Origin: Perkinsela sp. pyNocScin1
Taxonomy: Eukaryota > Euglenozoa > Kinetoplastea > Prokinetoplastida > Perkinselidae
Reading direction: 5' to 3'
Assembly (NCBI GenBank): GCA_964019655.1
Contig: CAXHTR010000008.1
Span: 124,001 to 188,000 of the forward strand
DNA: 64,000 bases
The notes under the pieces were generated by a model, which saw nothing but the letters and a program-made list of their open reading frames with translations, was not told the origin of the DNA and searched no databases. The position numbers and the translations under genes are program-made. Shown one piece after another: positions 10,022 to 19,873 of the stretch (positions are counted from its first letter, which is position 1; every line of letters begins with the position of its first letter).

Positions 10022-13000
10022 ATGCTCGGGTCAAGATTAGATCTTTGTGCTATAAAGAGCGGTGTGGAAAACATCAAATCTGCATTGTTCAACTCAGCAG
10101 GTTCAAGTGGTATTCATGGTACAAGCTCAGCCTTTGCTGGTCCAAGCCCATCTTCTTCAAAACAAGCCTCCCCATATACATTACCTCCGAATCTGAGCTC
10201 TTTCGACCCCCTCGCTGGGTGCATGCATAGGGACTATACGAGAAATAATCACGGCTACATCTCCTATAGCCCGCGGAACATGCTCGATGCAGGAGCTATT
10301 GGGGCGAAGCACAGCATGGCACCAGAAGAGACTGAAATGACACTGGCACCCGCTCATGCAGTTAATGTCGCACATATGCAAGCGGAGATCGTGCGCCTGC
10401 GCAAGGCTTCTCGAAGCTTCCCGCAAACACCACATACGCTTGATGATGGACGTACACAAGACCCTTTTCGCTCTTCACCAAACATTGAGACATGGCTGCA
10501 TACAAGCGTATATCAAGGCGGTAAGAACGTTGACCCACAATTTCGCGCTCCAGCCTCACATGGATATGACGTGCGCAACAGTACCATCGACCCTGCTGTC
10601 GTAGTGCATCGGAGTGCGCGAGCTTTGCGGTCATACATTGAAGATTCGAGTAAGGATGCCCAAAACATGATGGATCGCCGATCCATGTACCAATTGCACG
10701 GCTACCGCGATAAGGAAGAGTTTGAGCACAGTGAGAAGCAAAAGTACGCCCACACCAACTTTGATGGGTATGCGAAACAACACTCCGACGTCGGCAAGGC
10801 GTTCTACTACGCAGATCAGCCCGAGCCACTAGTACCGCCAGCCAATTACCAAGAGGCGTCCAAGCAAGTGGGCGGTGGCGAAACCCACGGGGCAAACATA
10901 CCGCTTCTGAGTACCGACCTGAGCGAACACTTTGTCGCCCAAAATGCGCAAAGTCGGAGGCAAGAAATTGCAAATCAGGAGAAGCATCGATCACAGGAGT
11001 TTGGGCTCGGCCGACAAGGACCTCTTGTGCGAGATGGTGGCCCTGACCAGCGAACGTTCCAGCGGGGTAAGAATGACGAGCGCTACCTCACAGCCTCATC
11101 GTACTACGCGAATGCGTACAGAGGTGGCATGTTCGGCGGTGACCCAGAGCCTTCGTCACCATACGGTCGCCGCCGGCAGCTCGAGCTTCAGCTGAAAAAT
11201 GAATTCGACGTCGATCGACGTACGCACAACATCGTCCACGGCAAGTACGACCCCTTCGATTCACAGCACGAGTGGCTGGGTGTTCCCATCAAAACGCAGA
11301 TAGACGACAAAGTGCGCATGCGCCGAGGTGCCATCGGTGAGCGCTCATTCGAATTTTTCAAGCCTTTCCCGACCTCCAAGCAGCTGCAGCTGCAGTCCTC
11401 CGGGACAGACGTACACGGAATGCCTATCCTAGCGCAGTGGCGCAACCGTGCATCGAAGGAGGAATGGGGTCTCTTCCTGCGCTACCGCGAGCACTGGTAC
11501 CAGCGCAGGCGCATTGCGCTCCGCTACAACCTCGAACCGCTGCACGATGAAAGCACAACGGAACGCGATGCGCGACGGAGAAAACTCGATAACCTCTGCG
11601 CAGCAACGCCCTTTGCTGAGGTGAACCGCACAGACATAGATGTGCCGTCCGCCGCAAAGGTGCGTGCATGGTTTGGGGCGAGCATATTACCACCACCAGT
11701 ACAGTGTCCGTATCGCGGGAACATCGCTGAGCCACTCCTTACTATCGAGTACTTGCGCAATAAAATCGTCGCAGAGGGGCAGCATAACTCGCAAGCGGCA
11801 CAGGCGTTCCAAAAAATTCCACCAGGGAAGCCGCGCTATGAGCTTGACCCCCACACGCTGAAATACTTGAATAGCGAGCAAAAGCAGCGGTATTTAAGCT
11901 ATTTGTCGGCAACGGCAGAGTCACACAGAGAAAAATGGCAAGCCATACTACGCCAGCGCAAATTTATCCCGCAGCTTGGTTGCTACGCTGAGCTCGAAAA
12001 GCCTAACCCTGCACCGGGATCGAGCGAGGAAAAGTCAGAGCGGATCGCTATCATTTTAGATAATGGTGCAAAGAAGACTATCGCCAAGCAGTTCTGGGAC
12101 AGTGCACCTTTCGAGGCAGATGCCGATCATCCCAACCATCACTTGTACTGGGGTATGCACGAGCAATCGGCGCTACCGACGAACAATCTATTCAACTACA
12201 TTGAGACACAGGATGCGCTGTGGGAGCGCCGCGTGTACGAAGGGACAGAGGGCTGGAGCTACGCAACCGCAAGAGACGTCATCAAACCCGGCAGCGTCGT
12301 CATGCTCATGCGGACGCAAGGAGATGATGGATTCCGCGCGGCAGCGCACAGTCCCACTATCACTGGCGTCTGGGAAAGGGCCATCGTCGAGGAGTTCCAC
12401 GGGGACAATTTCTACAACCCAGCATCCAACACGAGCCTGCGGGCGCGACTACTTGCAGACGGGGCGACCGTCCGCGTACCCCTCTCGCGTGTACTCATAT
12501 GGCAGTTTCACTGGGCACACCCTGGGCGATGCGACGAGCAGACTGAGGAAACACTGCGCTACACATCTGGGACGAAGCGCTACGTGAACTCGCGGGACCC
12601 GAAGGGTACAATCCATCGAGCGATGCAAAAGCCTCATTTTCTTGATAACCTTGTGGCAAACGCAGAGCCCGAGAACCACCCATACCAAGACATTAAGCAG
12701 GTGAGCGAGCTGGACATCTGGCAGCGATGGGATGGCGTGCGTCCAGACAACTACCGTCGCCTAACCGCGAACGACAGGAAAGAGTACATTGTGGCCAACT
12801 ACTACCATAAGTTCACGCCCTGGGATATGATATGCCAGCAGGAGGATGACCAGCCGCTGATGTTCTTCGACCAGAATTATATTTGCGAGGAGACAGCGCC
12901 GAGCCACTTCACGAACCAGAACCGCTTCTGGACACGTAAGCGGCGGGCCATCGGGTCAATCCGGAACTCCACGGATGAAATTCGAGACTTCTTCCGGCAC

Positions 13001-13198
13001 GTTGACGGCAACGTACCGTGGGACAAGGCAAGTAAGATACAGTCGCAGTACGAAAATCGCATGAACAACCCACTCGCAGTATTCCATTCGCCAACGCTCA
13101 GCGCACACCGCAACAAGGTGACGCAGCTCCCACTTGAGATGTACGAGTTTGACAAAAAAACGGGTGTTGTCACGGGAATCAAGGAGGTGGCCAAGTAG
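10022..13198 (+). CDS. Large protein of unknown function, 1,058 aa
   Basis: One uninterrupted frame from the ATG at 10022. The first 350 residues or so are low-complexity and polar (Ser, Pro, Gln, Asn, His rich). The remainder is dense in Trp, Tyr, Arg and Pro, for example QWRNRASKEEWGLFLRYREH and FWTRKRRAIGSIRNSTDEIR. No enzymatic motif, transmembrane helix or repeat is evident. Extended, basic, aromatic-rich proteins of this kind are common among lineage-specific subunits of kinetoplastid mitochondrial ribosomes; that is only an analogy. GC-rich third positions set it apart from the neighbouring guanylate kinase and suggest high expression or a compositional island. Confidence 0.7.
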   Translation: MLGSRLDLCAIKSGVENIKSALFNSAGSSGIHGTSSAFAGPSPSSSKQASPYTLPPNLSSFDPLAGCMHRDYTRNNHGYISYSPRNMLDAGAIGAKHSMAPEETEMTLAPAHAVNVAHMQAEIVRLRKASRSFPQTPHTLDDGRTQDPFRSSPNIETWLHTSVYQGGKNVDPQFRAPASHGYDVRNSTIDPAVVVHRSARALRSYIEDSSKDAQNMMDRRSMYQLHGYRDKEEFEHSEKQKYAHTNFDGYAKQHSDVGKAFYYADQPEPLVPPANYQEASKQVGGGETHGANIPLLSTDLSEHFVAQNAQSRRQEIANQEKHRSQEFGLGRQGPLVRDGGPDQRTFQRGKNDERYLTASSYYANAYRGGMFGGDPEPSSPYGRRRQLELQLKNEFDVDRRTHNIVHGKYDPFDSQHEWLGVPIKTQIDDKVRMRRGAIGERSFEFFKPFPTSKQLQLQSSGTDVHGMPILAQWRNRASKEEWGLFLRYREHWYQRRRIALRYNLEPLHDESTTERDARRRKLDNLCAATPFAEVNRTDIDVPSAAKVRAWFGASILPPPVQCPYRGNIAEPLLTIEYLRNKIVAEGQHNSQAAQAFQKIPPGKPRYELDPHTLKYLNSEQKQRYLSYLSATAESHREKWQAILRQRKFIPQLGCYAELEKPNPAPGSSEEKSERIAIILDNGAKKTIAKQFWDSAPFEADADHPNHHLYWGMHEQSALPTNNLFNYIETQDALWERRVYEGTEGWSYATARDVIKPGSVVMLMRTQGDDGFRAAAHSPTITGVWERAIVEEFHGDNFYNPASNTSLRARLLADGATVRVPLSRVLIWQFHWAHPGRCDEQTEETLRYTSGTKRYVNSRDPKGTIHRAMQKPHFLDNLVANAEPENHPYQDIKQVSELDIWQRWDGVRPDNYRRLTANDRKEYIVANYYHKFTPWDMICQQEDDQPLMFFDQNYICEETAPSHFTNQNRFWTRKRRAIGSIRNSTDEIRDFFRHVDGNVPWDKASKIQSQYENRMNNPLAVFHSPTLSAHRNKVTQLPLEMYEFDKKTGVVTGIKEVAK

Positions 13199-13660
13199 GA
13201 AAGCGCAAAGATGATATGATAGCGATGGCGCTTTACACAGTAGTGAGATATTCAACCTGCATTGCGACTGCCATTTCACTTGTGCGTTGAAATACGTTAA
13301 CTTTCTACTTGAGCTAAAGTGGAAATAGTTTATTTTCATATGTGCCCTTTCTAGATCGTACGAATGCTCGCGCTTGATATCCCTCGAGGGATTTTTACTC
13401 GTGGAATTCTGCGAGAAAAAAGCCCAAGAGATGGTCTACTCGCTCACTGCAATGCAGACGTATGAGGTGCGGAAGATAAGTGAGATCAACGCGACTGCAA
13501 GGAAATAGACCGACATTTATAAGAGCCAGACCAATGCGCACAGGGGTCTCCATCATTCCATTTCTGCATAAAGCCGCGTGCGCATTGAATAAATAAAAAC
13601 TTGCGCGAATCGAGAGAATGTAGAAGTTGATTTGATTTAAATTACGCGGGCACGCGATGA
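13199..13660. other. Convergent strand-switch region with a palindrome
   Basis: The 462 bp between the 3' ends of the 1,058-residue unknown and the CCDC25 gene. It contains the 14-bp perfect palindrome ATCCCTCGAGGGAT at 13379-13392 followed by a run of T, which has a terminator-like shape. A frame without an early ATG runs from 13329 to about 13508 and reads protein-like near its end, but I do not call it. No RNA gene was recognised. Confidence 0.45.
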
Positions 13661-14278
13661 CTACATGAAATCGTCCTCGTCAATCTCGTTCGTGCTCACA
13701 GGAATCGATCGCAGAAGCGATGAGTAGTCTCTCTCCTCTTTCAGCCGTTTGGCCTCCTGCTTGCGTGCCTCCTCAGCCTTTCGCTCAAGAGTCGCTTTCT
13801 GATGCGCTTCTCGTATGCGCTGCTTTTCATTTTCTTGCCTGGCACTTCGGAGTGACGCCAGGTCTACATCTGTACGATTTTTCGTGAGAATGTTCGTGAG
13901 ATCGCGGCGCCGTCCTTCGATCTGCATCTTTCGTACCTTCTTGTAATCATGAAAGGTCACTGCGCCAATGTCAGAGCCTGGCGCCTTCTTGAGGTTGGCC
14001 CACGGCGTGTAGACGATAGTGACGACTGCCATCTTGCAGCCTGAAATGCTGTTGGCCTTCACTAGATGCCCAACCTCGGTAAGCATCTCCTCTGGTAACT
14101 TATCCCAGGTCATGGAACTTTCGAGTCGGACGTACACGTGCGCGCTACTGAGGTCGTCAACGTGGAACCAGACATCTTCCTCCCAGCCGAGCTTGATCAG
14201 CTCTTCGTTCTCATACTTGTCCACACCAGAGTAGCATGTGAGGCGAGGTGCGGAGGAAAGTGTGTAGTAGTGGACCAT
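13661..14278 (-). CDS. CCDC25-like protein (NFACT-R/DUF814 domain)
   Basis: The 205-residue protein matches CCDC25 from end to end. It starts MVHYYTLSS, then DKYENEELIKLGWEEDVWFHVDDLSSAHVYVRL, reported here as adjacent blocks, and HLVKANSISGCKM followed by VVTIVYTPWANLKK, where the human protein has NVNVVYTPWSNLKK. The NFACT-R domain (about 1-115) is shared with Rqc2/NEMF and bacterial RqcH, which act in ribosome-associated quality control. A Lys/Glu coiled coil follows (about 125-190), and the protein ends in EIDEDDFM like its relatives. The exact role of CCDC25 itself is unsettled. The start is the ATG at 14278; the acyl-CoA dehydrogenase gene lies upstream on the same strand. Confidence 0.93.
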   Translation of the reverse strand: MVHYYTLSSAPRLTCYSGVDKYENEELIKLGWEEDVWFHVDDLSSAHVYVRLESSMTWDKLPEEMLTEVGHLVKANSISGCKMAVVTIVYTPWANLKKAPGSDIGAVTFHDYKKVRKMQIEGRRRDLTNILTKNRTDVDLASLRSARQENEKQRIREAHQKATLERKAEEARKQEAKRLKEERDYSSLLRSIPVSTNEIDEDDFM

Positions 14279-14346
14279 TTAAGATTAGGAAACGACAGCT
14301 TCATTCATAAACTGCAATGACTCAAACAAAGTGCCAGTAAGTCCGC

Positions 14347-15534
14347 TTACGTGTGCTTGAGAAGATCTCGTACAATGTTCTTATGATGTGCCTCAAGTGT
14401 GCCGCCTCCAATCTCGAGCAGCTTCGCGTCCCTCCAGAGCTGCTCCAGCTGCATCTTCCCGGAGTACCCGAGGGCCCCACACACCTGGATCGCATCGTCC
14501 GCGACCTTTTTTGCGACCGGCGCGGCGAAGAGCTTCGCAGCATCTGTCATAGTGCGGTTCAGTCGCCTCGACTTGCCAATTGAGTAAATCAGCGTTCTGG
14601 CCGCGGCGATGTTTGCGCAGCCCTCCGCAATATACTTTTGGATTTGGCCATAATCGCTGAGAGGCCGGCCGAAGGTTGTGCGCGACCGCGCATGACGGAT
14701 CATCTCAGTGAGACACCGTTCGGCGATGCCAAGGCCCATTGCTGCAAGGTTAAGGCGCTCGATCTCAAAGGTTTTCATGAGGGATTTAAGGCCATTTTTC
14801 GCGGTGCTAATGCAGTTTGCCTTGTCAATACACACGTTACGAAAGGTGATCTCGCACATCACGGCGGGCTGCATGCCGCACTTGCGCATGATTTCACCGA
14901 CATGAACACCCTTTTGCCCCGCGCGGACAAGAAAGCACCCGATCGCCCGGCTCCTTGTCGTGTCTGCCGCTTCCCCCTGACGCACAACTTTCGCATAGGC
15001 AAGAAAGTAATCGGCTATGGGACCGTTTGTAATCCAGATTTTCGATCCATTCAGCAAATAGCTATGGCCACGGTCAGCGGCGACGGTCTGCATGGAGAGT
15101 ACATCTGTCCCAGCATTTATCTCGCTCAATGCAAAGGCGCCGATTTTGCGACCCGTTGCAATTTTTGGAAGGATCTTCGCCTTTATATCAGAGCTCGCGA
15201 GATGAGCGAAGTTGTGTCCGAAAAGAACATCGCTTGCAAAGTATGCAAGGCAGAAGCCAGGACTTTGCTTGCTAAGCTCGTGGTGCACAATGATAGAAGA
15301 CATCGTGTCAAGTGCAAGACCACCATACGCTCTCCCTACTGTAAGCCCAAGCAAGCCGCTGCTCGCAGCATGCCGGAAGAGTTGCTTGAGCGCTCTCGGA
15401 GACACGTCACTTGTGTTCTGTAGGTGCTTTTGTGCAAACTTCTGCGCAACGTCACGAACTACGCGATGTTTTTTATTGAGAGGGATGCTTGGGTAGGCCA
15501 TGCTGAGGCCAGGAAGGGAAACTGCTCGCTTCAT
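14347..15534 (-). CDS. Acyl-CoA dehydrogenase, isovaleryl-CoA dehydrogenase-like
   Basis: This flavoprotein of 395 residues would oxidise a short acyl-CoA in mitochondria and pass electrons to ETF. The FAD- and substrate-binding motifs are present: FALSEINAGTDV, KIWITNGPIADYFLAYAKV in two blocks, RTTFGRPLSDYGQIQKYIAE, and the C-terminal QVCGALGYSGKM and LLEIGGGTLEAHH. The medium-chain enzyme has its catalytic Glu in the YEGTSQIQ motif; here that place is IGGGT. A Glu stands in helix G (FEIERLNLAAMG), as in isovaleryl-CoA dehydrogenase. This suggests leucine catabolism. The N-terminus MKRAVSLPGLSMAY could be a short mitochondrial presequence. The ATG at 15534 is the first in frame. Confidence 0.92.
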   Translation of the reverse strand: MKRAVSLPGLSMAYPSIPLNKKHRVVRDVAQKFAQKHLQNTSDVSPRALKQLFRHAASSGLLGLTVGRAYGGLALDTMSSIIVHHELSKQSPGFCLAYFASDVLFGHNFAHLASSDIKAKILPKIATGRKIGAFALSEINAGTDVLSMQTVAADRGHSYLLNGSKIWITNGPIADYFLAYAKVVRQGEAADTTRSRAIGCFLVRAGQKGVHVGEIMRKCGMQPAVMCEITFRNVCIDKANCISTAKNGLKSLMKTFEIERLNLAAMGLGIAERCLTEMIRHARSRTTFGRPLSDYGQIQKYIAEGCANIAAARTLIYSIGKSRRLNRTMTDAAKLFAAPVAKKVADDAIQVCGALGYSGKMQLEQLWRDAKLLEIGGGTLEAHHKNIVRDLLKHT

Positions 15535-15717
15535 TTATCCTCGCACAATCATTGCTCTAACAATTCAGAATAAGAATCGAATAGGTATAATTGTTTTGAT
15601 CGCAAAGATTCATCTGCAAATCACGGGAAAAGCGCCGCATTACGGCGCAGTCCAATCCAATGCTACTATGTGTCAATGGACATTTAGGGTTGGAATAGGA
15701 AACGCACCTCAAATTCG

Positions 15718-17313
15718 TCATCGAGACTGAGACACTTCACCTAAGGTGCATGGTTTCGCATAATTATAGAGCTGCAGCGTAAATCCTGCGTTTGGCTGAG
15801 CTATAGGACGGATATATGAAATTTCGTAAATACGTTCTGGAGCGTCTGGGTCCGAGACTTTCACACCACATCGTTGAATCTCTATACTCTTTGCAAGTTC
15901 CTCGTCGGTTGGATCGAGCAGCTGCCCGCACAGGCTGGCACATAGAAAACGGGATTCACCTTTGATGGAGCGGAGACAATCTGCGGCAGAGACACCGTAC
16001 TTCCAGATGCAGTACGCAGCTGCGATAGTGATACTGCGGGAAACGCCTTTTTGGCAATGGAGATACGTAGCGCTTCGTGATCTGTATTTGCGAGAGGATT
16101 TCTTTGCCGCAAGTTTGTATCGTGTGGAATACCCCTTATCTGCAGCATGAGCTTTTGATTTGCTCGTTTCCTCGACTGAAGAGTCAATGATATCGAACAC
16201 TGCTTGGAAAAAGTACGTTATATCGAAAGCTGAAGAGTCTTTGACATTGAAATAGTGGTAGGTGATTCCATCGAATTGCTCATAAGTGCATGTCTCCGGA
16301 GAGAGATTGATGACTGTAGTAATACCAGTCGCTCGCAGGTATGCCTCGTCGGAGCAGGGCCGTTCTCCACCAACATAAAGCCTAGACGGGAGAATACACG
16401 TGATGAGTGGTTCATAGTGGGCGAATGCCATCGTCGCTGAAGCCGGTGGGTACTTACAGGCCAGAGCACTCTGAGCATTTGAGGGCATCGAATCGACGGG
16501 TAACTTGAGCCTTGGAACTTCGAGACGCGCCAAGTGCCGACCAGTGCGCTGTGTTGATGGCTGAGAGTCTGATTCCGATGCGCTATATTGCACCTCATCA
16601 ATGCGGTGAAGCGTATTGACGTGAGGGATATCATAGCCAAGTCCAGCTGTAGGACCTTTACGTGAAGCTGCAAGATTTTTCCACAGGACGAGCTTCTCAT
16701 CAAAAGCATTTGTAGAGTTTCCTTCGCCAGAGCTCTGTATAAGAGCCATCTCTCGTGCAATTAATTCACCTGCTGCGTACACTCGAACTTTGGGACAGAT
16801 TGGGGCTTCGAGCCGAACAATGCTCAACGAAGACATGAAAGCGGGTCTATCTGCTGGGCAGAAATTTTTACAAATAAACATATTCACGTGTGCTGTCTTT
16901 TCACGAGCAATACTTATTGCGACACTTCGGGTTGTCCACTGAATGTCTAGGCAGTTTCCAAGCTCGCTCGCAGGCGCACTCTTCAGTTTATCGTATCCTA
17001 GAAGCACTTCGATAAACTGCCACGAAATATCGAGCAAATACAAACGACGGCTATGCATGGTGTGCCTTTTTGGCATGAATATAACTATACGCTTGACTTG
17101 CGAAGGTAGAGCAGAGATGCTCTCGCATAAATACCTCTCAGGACTAGTATCCTCTAGCACAGCAGAAAAATGGAGCACGATTGAATGGTCAGTCACTACT
17201 TTTTGGCACGGATTAGCTGTTTTCTGCGCATTCACGATGCCTAAAGTGGCAAGCTCCTTCTTGGCGATCATGTCTTGACTCGTTTTGAACTCTGTCAGTC
17301 TCACTCTTGGCAT
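15718..17313 (-). CDS. Dual-specificity protein phosphatase
   Basis: The 531-residue protein carries a DUSP domain in its C-terminal half (about 310-480). LPSRLYVGGERPCSDEAYL and TTVINLSPETCTYEQF open the domain, and the signature loop is LHCQKGVSRS with Cys420 and Arg426. Between the general-acid region (YFNVKDSSAFD) and the loop there is a basic insertion of about 30 residues (KYRSRSATY and before), which is unusual. The N-terminal 300 residues have no recognised domain. It would remove phosphate from Ser/Thr/Tyr; the substrate is unknown. The start at 17313 is an ATG. Neighbours are the acyl-CoA dehydrogenase downstream and the PrimPol-like gene upstream, with spacers under 200 bp. Confidence 0.88.
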   Translation of the reverse strand: MPRVRLTEFKTSQDMIAKKELATLGIVNAQKTANPCQKVVTDHSIVLHFSAVLEDTSPERYLCESISALPSQVKRIVIFMPKRHTMHSRRLYLLDISWQFIEVLLGYDKLKSAPASELGNCLDIQWTTRSVAISIAREKTAHVNMFICKNFCPADRPAFMSSLSIVRLEAPICPKVRVYAAGELIAREMALIQSSGEGNSTNAFDEKLVLWKNLAASRKGPTAGLGYDIPHVNTLHRIDEVQYSASESDSQPSTQRTGRHLARLEVPRLKLPVDSMPSNAQSALACKYPPASATMAFAHYEPLITCILPSRLYVGGERPCSDEAYLRATGITTVINLSPETCTYEQFDGITYHYFNVKDSSAFDITYFFQAVFDIIDSSVEETSKSKAHAADKGYSTRYKLAAKKSSRKYRSRSATYLHCQKGVSRSITIAAAYCIWKYGVSAADCLRSIKGESRFLCASLCGQLLDPTDEELAKSIEIQRCGVKVSDPDAPERIYEISYIRPIAQPNAGFTLQLYNYAKPCTLGEVSQSR

Positions 17314-17495
17314 ACTTCTTTTTATCTGCGCCTTACGTTCTTACACATCAATATTTAGTAAATTGCTTAAAAATAATACGATGCAAGGTAAGCATTGTAT
17401 AATCGATGCGTTGTGCGGCCGACTCTGCTTATATGAAGCACTGAAGGAGCCGAAATAGCTCTGAGGGAGTCGAAAATATCCACAGAATCTCTATA

Positions 17496-19553
17496 TCAAT
17501 GCGTCAAGTCTTTCAGAAACATAGCATCGCCATTACAGTCGTTGCTCCAGCAAAGAAAGTATACAGCCTGTATACCGAGATCCTTGCACATTTCAGATCT
17601 GTCTTTCAGATGGAATTTTTCAAGGATCGATCGTTCGGGAAAATTGAAACTTTTTTGAATGATCTCGGTGGCGCGTTCTCGATCCAGAAATATTTTAAAT
17701 TTTCCAAAAGTTCCGGCATGCTTCCGCTGAAGCCGGAGACAAAATTTACTTATATTTTGCGTCACATACAAAAATGGGCAGCCCTCCATTGATATTTTGA
17801 AGCTGACGTTCAACAGCTTGCGGAGATTTTTATCGTTGAAGGAGTCATGAAGAGATTGAATCAGTTGTGCAACAGCAAGGAAAAGATTGTTTTCTCTAAA
17901 CAGGTTCTTCGAAAATGCACTCCCGGATGTGTAGACTTTTGAGGGTTCGATGGGGTGTATGTTATCTACGCCGCAATCTGGTTCATGCATTAAAGCATTG
18001 AGTGGATCACCCGCTGTGCTTTCCGGCAACTTTCTAGCTTTCTTAGCGACTGGTTGGGAAGCAGCAATATTTTGTGGAAAGTAGTTATCGAGATAGACAG
18101 ATTCAAGCACCATGGACTTTTGCGAGATCGATCCACTTGACGTGCCTGAGAAATCTCGTGTGATAAGACAACGATCAAAGCACGCGTCTTCCTTAAGAGA
18201 GTTGAATTTACCCTCCCAGAATCTGAAGAGGTTCCGCAGCACATCGGACGGTATAGCTGATGAAAGGGCTTCTCCTGGCTCTGGAAAAAAACGGAGAAAA
18301 TTTTCTGTTGTCAAATGGTCATATGCGCTGAAGTGTTGCCTGTCTGCTCTTTTGCTACAGTATGGAAGCCGAAGAGGCTGCCATGGCCGATATATTGCCG
18401 CATCGATACATCGAAGGTCTTCTTGTTGTATAAATGTTGGCTTTAAAATCTCATTCGAGATTTTTTCATGACATTCACCGTGGGTTTTTATATCATGAAG
18501 CGCCTTTTGTAAAACTACGTGTACATGTTCTTGCAAAGTGTCTGGAAAGCTTTTTATGAAAGAGACGAATTGGCCTACTTTCTGCATGTTCTGAAAAAAG
18601 GCGCTTTCGTTTTTTCCAGGACGAATGTGTGCATGAAACGAAACTTTATACGACGAATCCTTATAGCGGCAACCACTAAGGAGAACGCTTGATCCAATGC
18701 ACTCGTTAAAAACATAGCGATATGAAGCTTCGATGACAACCAAAATTTTGAACAGCACAATCAATGCGTATATTGGGGCGGATATTCTTGAGTAATCATC
18801 ATGACAGCTCCCCAGAGCAACAGTGGGCTCAAAAAAAAGCTTTATGATGTCCAAGTTTCTACCGGAGAATGTATCGTCAAGCTGGATCTCTTCATCAATG
18901 TCTAAAACAAGATCTGCTGGGAGCAGAGGATCAGGACACACATAGAAATGCCGGCAGAAAGGTGGGGCACTCAAAAGAAAGCAAAGCACCTCGCTACGCT
19001 TCAAGAGTGTGAACCATTTTGCTCCACTATAACTTTTTCCTTTGAGCTTTCCTTCGACGGAATCTTGCTCATCTAGATGATCGGTCACTCTTGTGTAGCT
19101 AGAAGTCTGATTCAAGAGCTGGATGCGTGAGCTTCCAGCATGACCATCGCTGGCGATAACTAGGCGATCGTCTTGCGTTTCGGTGAGTTTCTTGCATTCA
19201 TAATTCACACCAGAGCTGGATGTCGGTGTGAATTGAGCGTTGCTATAGTATGATGCTGATAGCAAGGTATCTCGCTGGAGGCTAAAAAGCCTGTGCACAT
19301 CTAACGAATCAAAATGATCTCGATCTCGGAAAACCCAGTTGTAGCATTTTGTTGGTTCCTGAAAATTTTTCTTGCTAGAGTTGAATGCACGGGAAGAAAG
19401 CACGAAGCGCTGATTGGCTGTCAGTTGATTCGTTCCCAGGTCATCGGAGCAGCATAATGGACATACTTCACATGGGCCATAATAACACTTTTCACAAAAA
19501 AAGATCCCACAGATCGTGCAATGCTTGCCTACAAAATCATGAATATCAGACAT
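17496..19553 (-). CDS. PrimPol-like archaeo-eukaryotic primase (PPL type)
   Basis: From the first ATG (19553) the product is 685 residues. The three active-site motifs of the archaeo-eukaryotic primase family are visible. Motif I is LVLDIDEEI (about 218). Motif II is KVSFHAHI (about 305). Motif III is CIDAAIYRPWQPLRLPYCSK (about 383), close to PrimPol FVDLGVYTRNRNFRLYKSSK. Such enzymes prime and extend DNA past lesions; kinetoplastids carry PPL1 and PPL2. A cysteine cluster at the N-terminus (HCTIC, CEKC, CEVCPLCC) looks zinc-binding. The open frame continues 107 codons above the ATG to a GTG at 19874 and includes another CxxC (GFCAFC), so the true start may be non-ATG or further upstream. 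The C-terminal zinc motif of human PrimPol was not seen. Confidence 0.8.
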   Translation of the reverse strand: MSDIHDFVGKHCTICGIFFCEKCYYGPCEVCPLCCSDDLGTNQLTANQRFVLSSRAFNSSKKNFQEPTKCYNWVFRDRDHFDSLDVHRLFSLQRDTLLSASYYSNAQFTPTSSSGVNYECKKLTETQDDRLVIASDGHAGSSRIQLLNQTSSYTRVTDHLDEQDSVEGKLKGKSYSGAKWFTLLKRSEVLCFLLSAPPFCRHFYVCPDPLLPADLVLDIDEEIQLDDTFSGRNLDIIKLFFEPTVALGSCHDDYSRISAPIYALIVLFKILVVIEASYRYVFNECIGSSVLLSGCRYKDSSYKVSFHAHIRPGKNESAFFQNMQKVGQFVSFIKSFPDTLQEHVHVVLQKALHDIKTHGECHEKISNEILKPTFIQQEDLRCIDAAIYRPWQPLRLPYCSKRADRQHFSAYDHLTTENFLRFFPEPGEALSSAIPSDVLRNLFRFWEGKFNSLKEDACFDRCLITRDFSGTSSGSISQKSMVLESVYLDNYFPQNIAASQPVAKKARKLPESTAGDPLNALMHEPDCGVDNIHPIEPSKVYTSGSAFSKNLFRENNLFLAVAQLIQSLHDSFNDKNLRKLLNVSFKISMEGCPFLYVTQNISKFCLRLQRKHAGTFGKFKIFLDRERATEIIQKSFNFPERSILEKFHLKDRSEMCKDLGIQAVYFLCWSNDCNGDAMFLKDLTH

Positions 19554-19873
19554 GATTTCAAGAGTTCCATAGCTTGATGCTATTCGCTGTCTCTCGTATG
19601 TTGCTCTGGCATACGATCTGCAAAATGCACAGAAACCGGTGTCTGTAAAATGAGACTTTTTTTGGTATGAATTGTGAGGTTCTTTGTCAAGCTGTACTTC
19701 TGTACAAGTCCTCAAGGCTGACAAATTAGCAATGGCTTTATTCAAATGAATTGAAAAATACAAGCTACTGCTGTACGCTTGTAGCGTAAAAATGAATGGT
19801 TCGACACAATGTGAGCTATTTACACCAGCATTACGAGCAGAAAGAATATCACTTTTCTGACAGTAGGGCTTCA
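19554..19873 (-). other. Open frame upstream of the PrimPol-like ATG
   Basis: These 320 bp separate the SNARE stop codon from the first ATG of the PrimPol-like gene. The PrimPol frame is open through all of it and beyond, into the SNARE coding region, with a GTG abutting the SNARE stop (TAGTG). It encodes a CxxC that could complete the zinc cluster downstream. It is either a 5' UTR open by chance or a coding extension using a non-ATG start. Confidence 0.4.

Noticed and set aside
14638-15423. 261-codon plus-strand frame opposite acyl-CoA dehydrogenase
   Set aside because: Antisense to a clear enzyme gene with no similarity of its own; explained by GC-rich codons.
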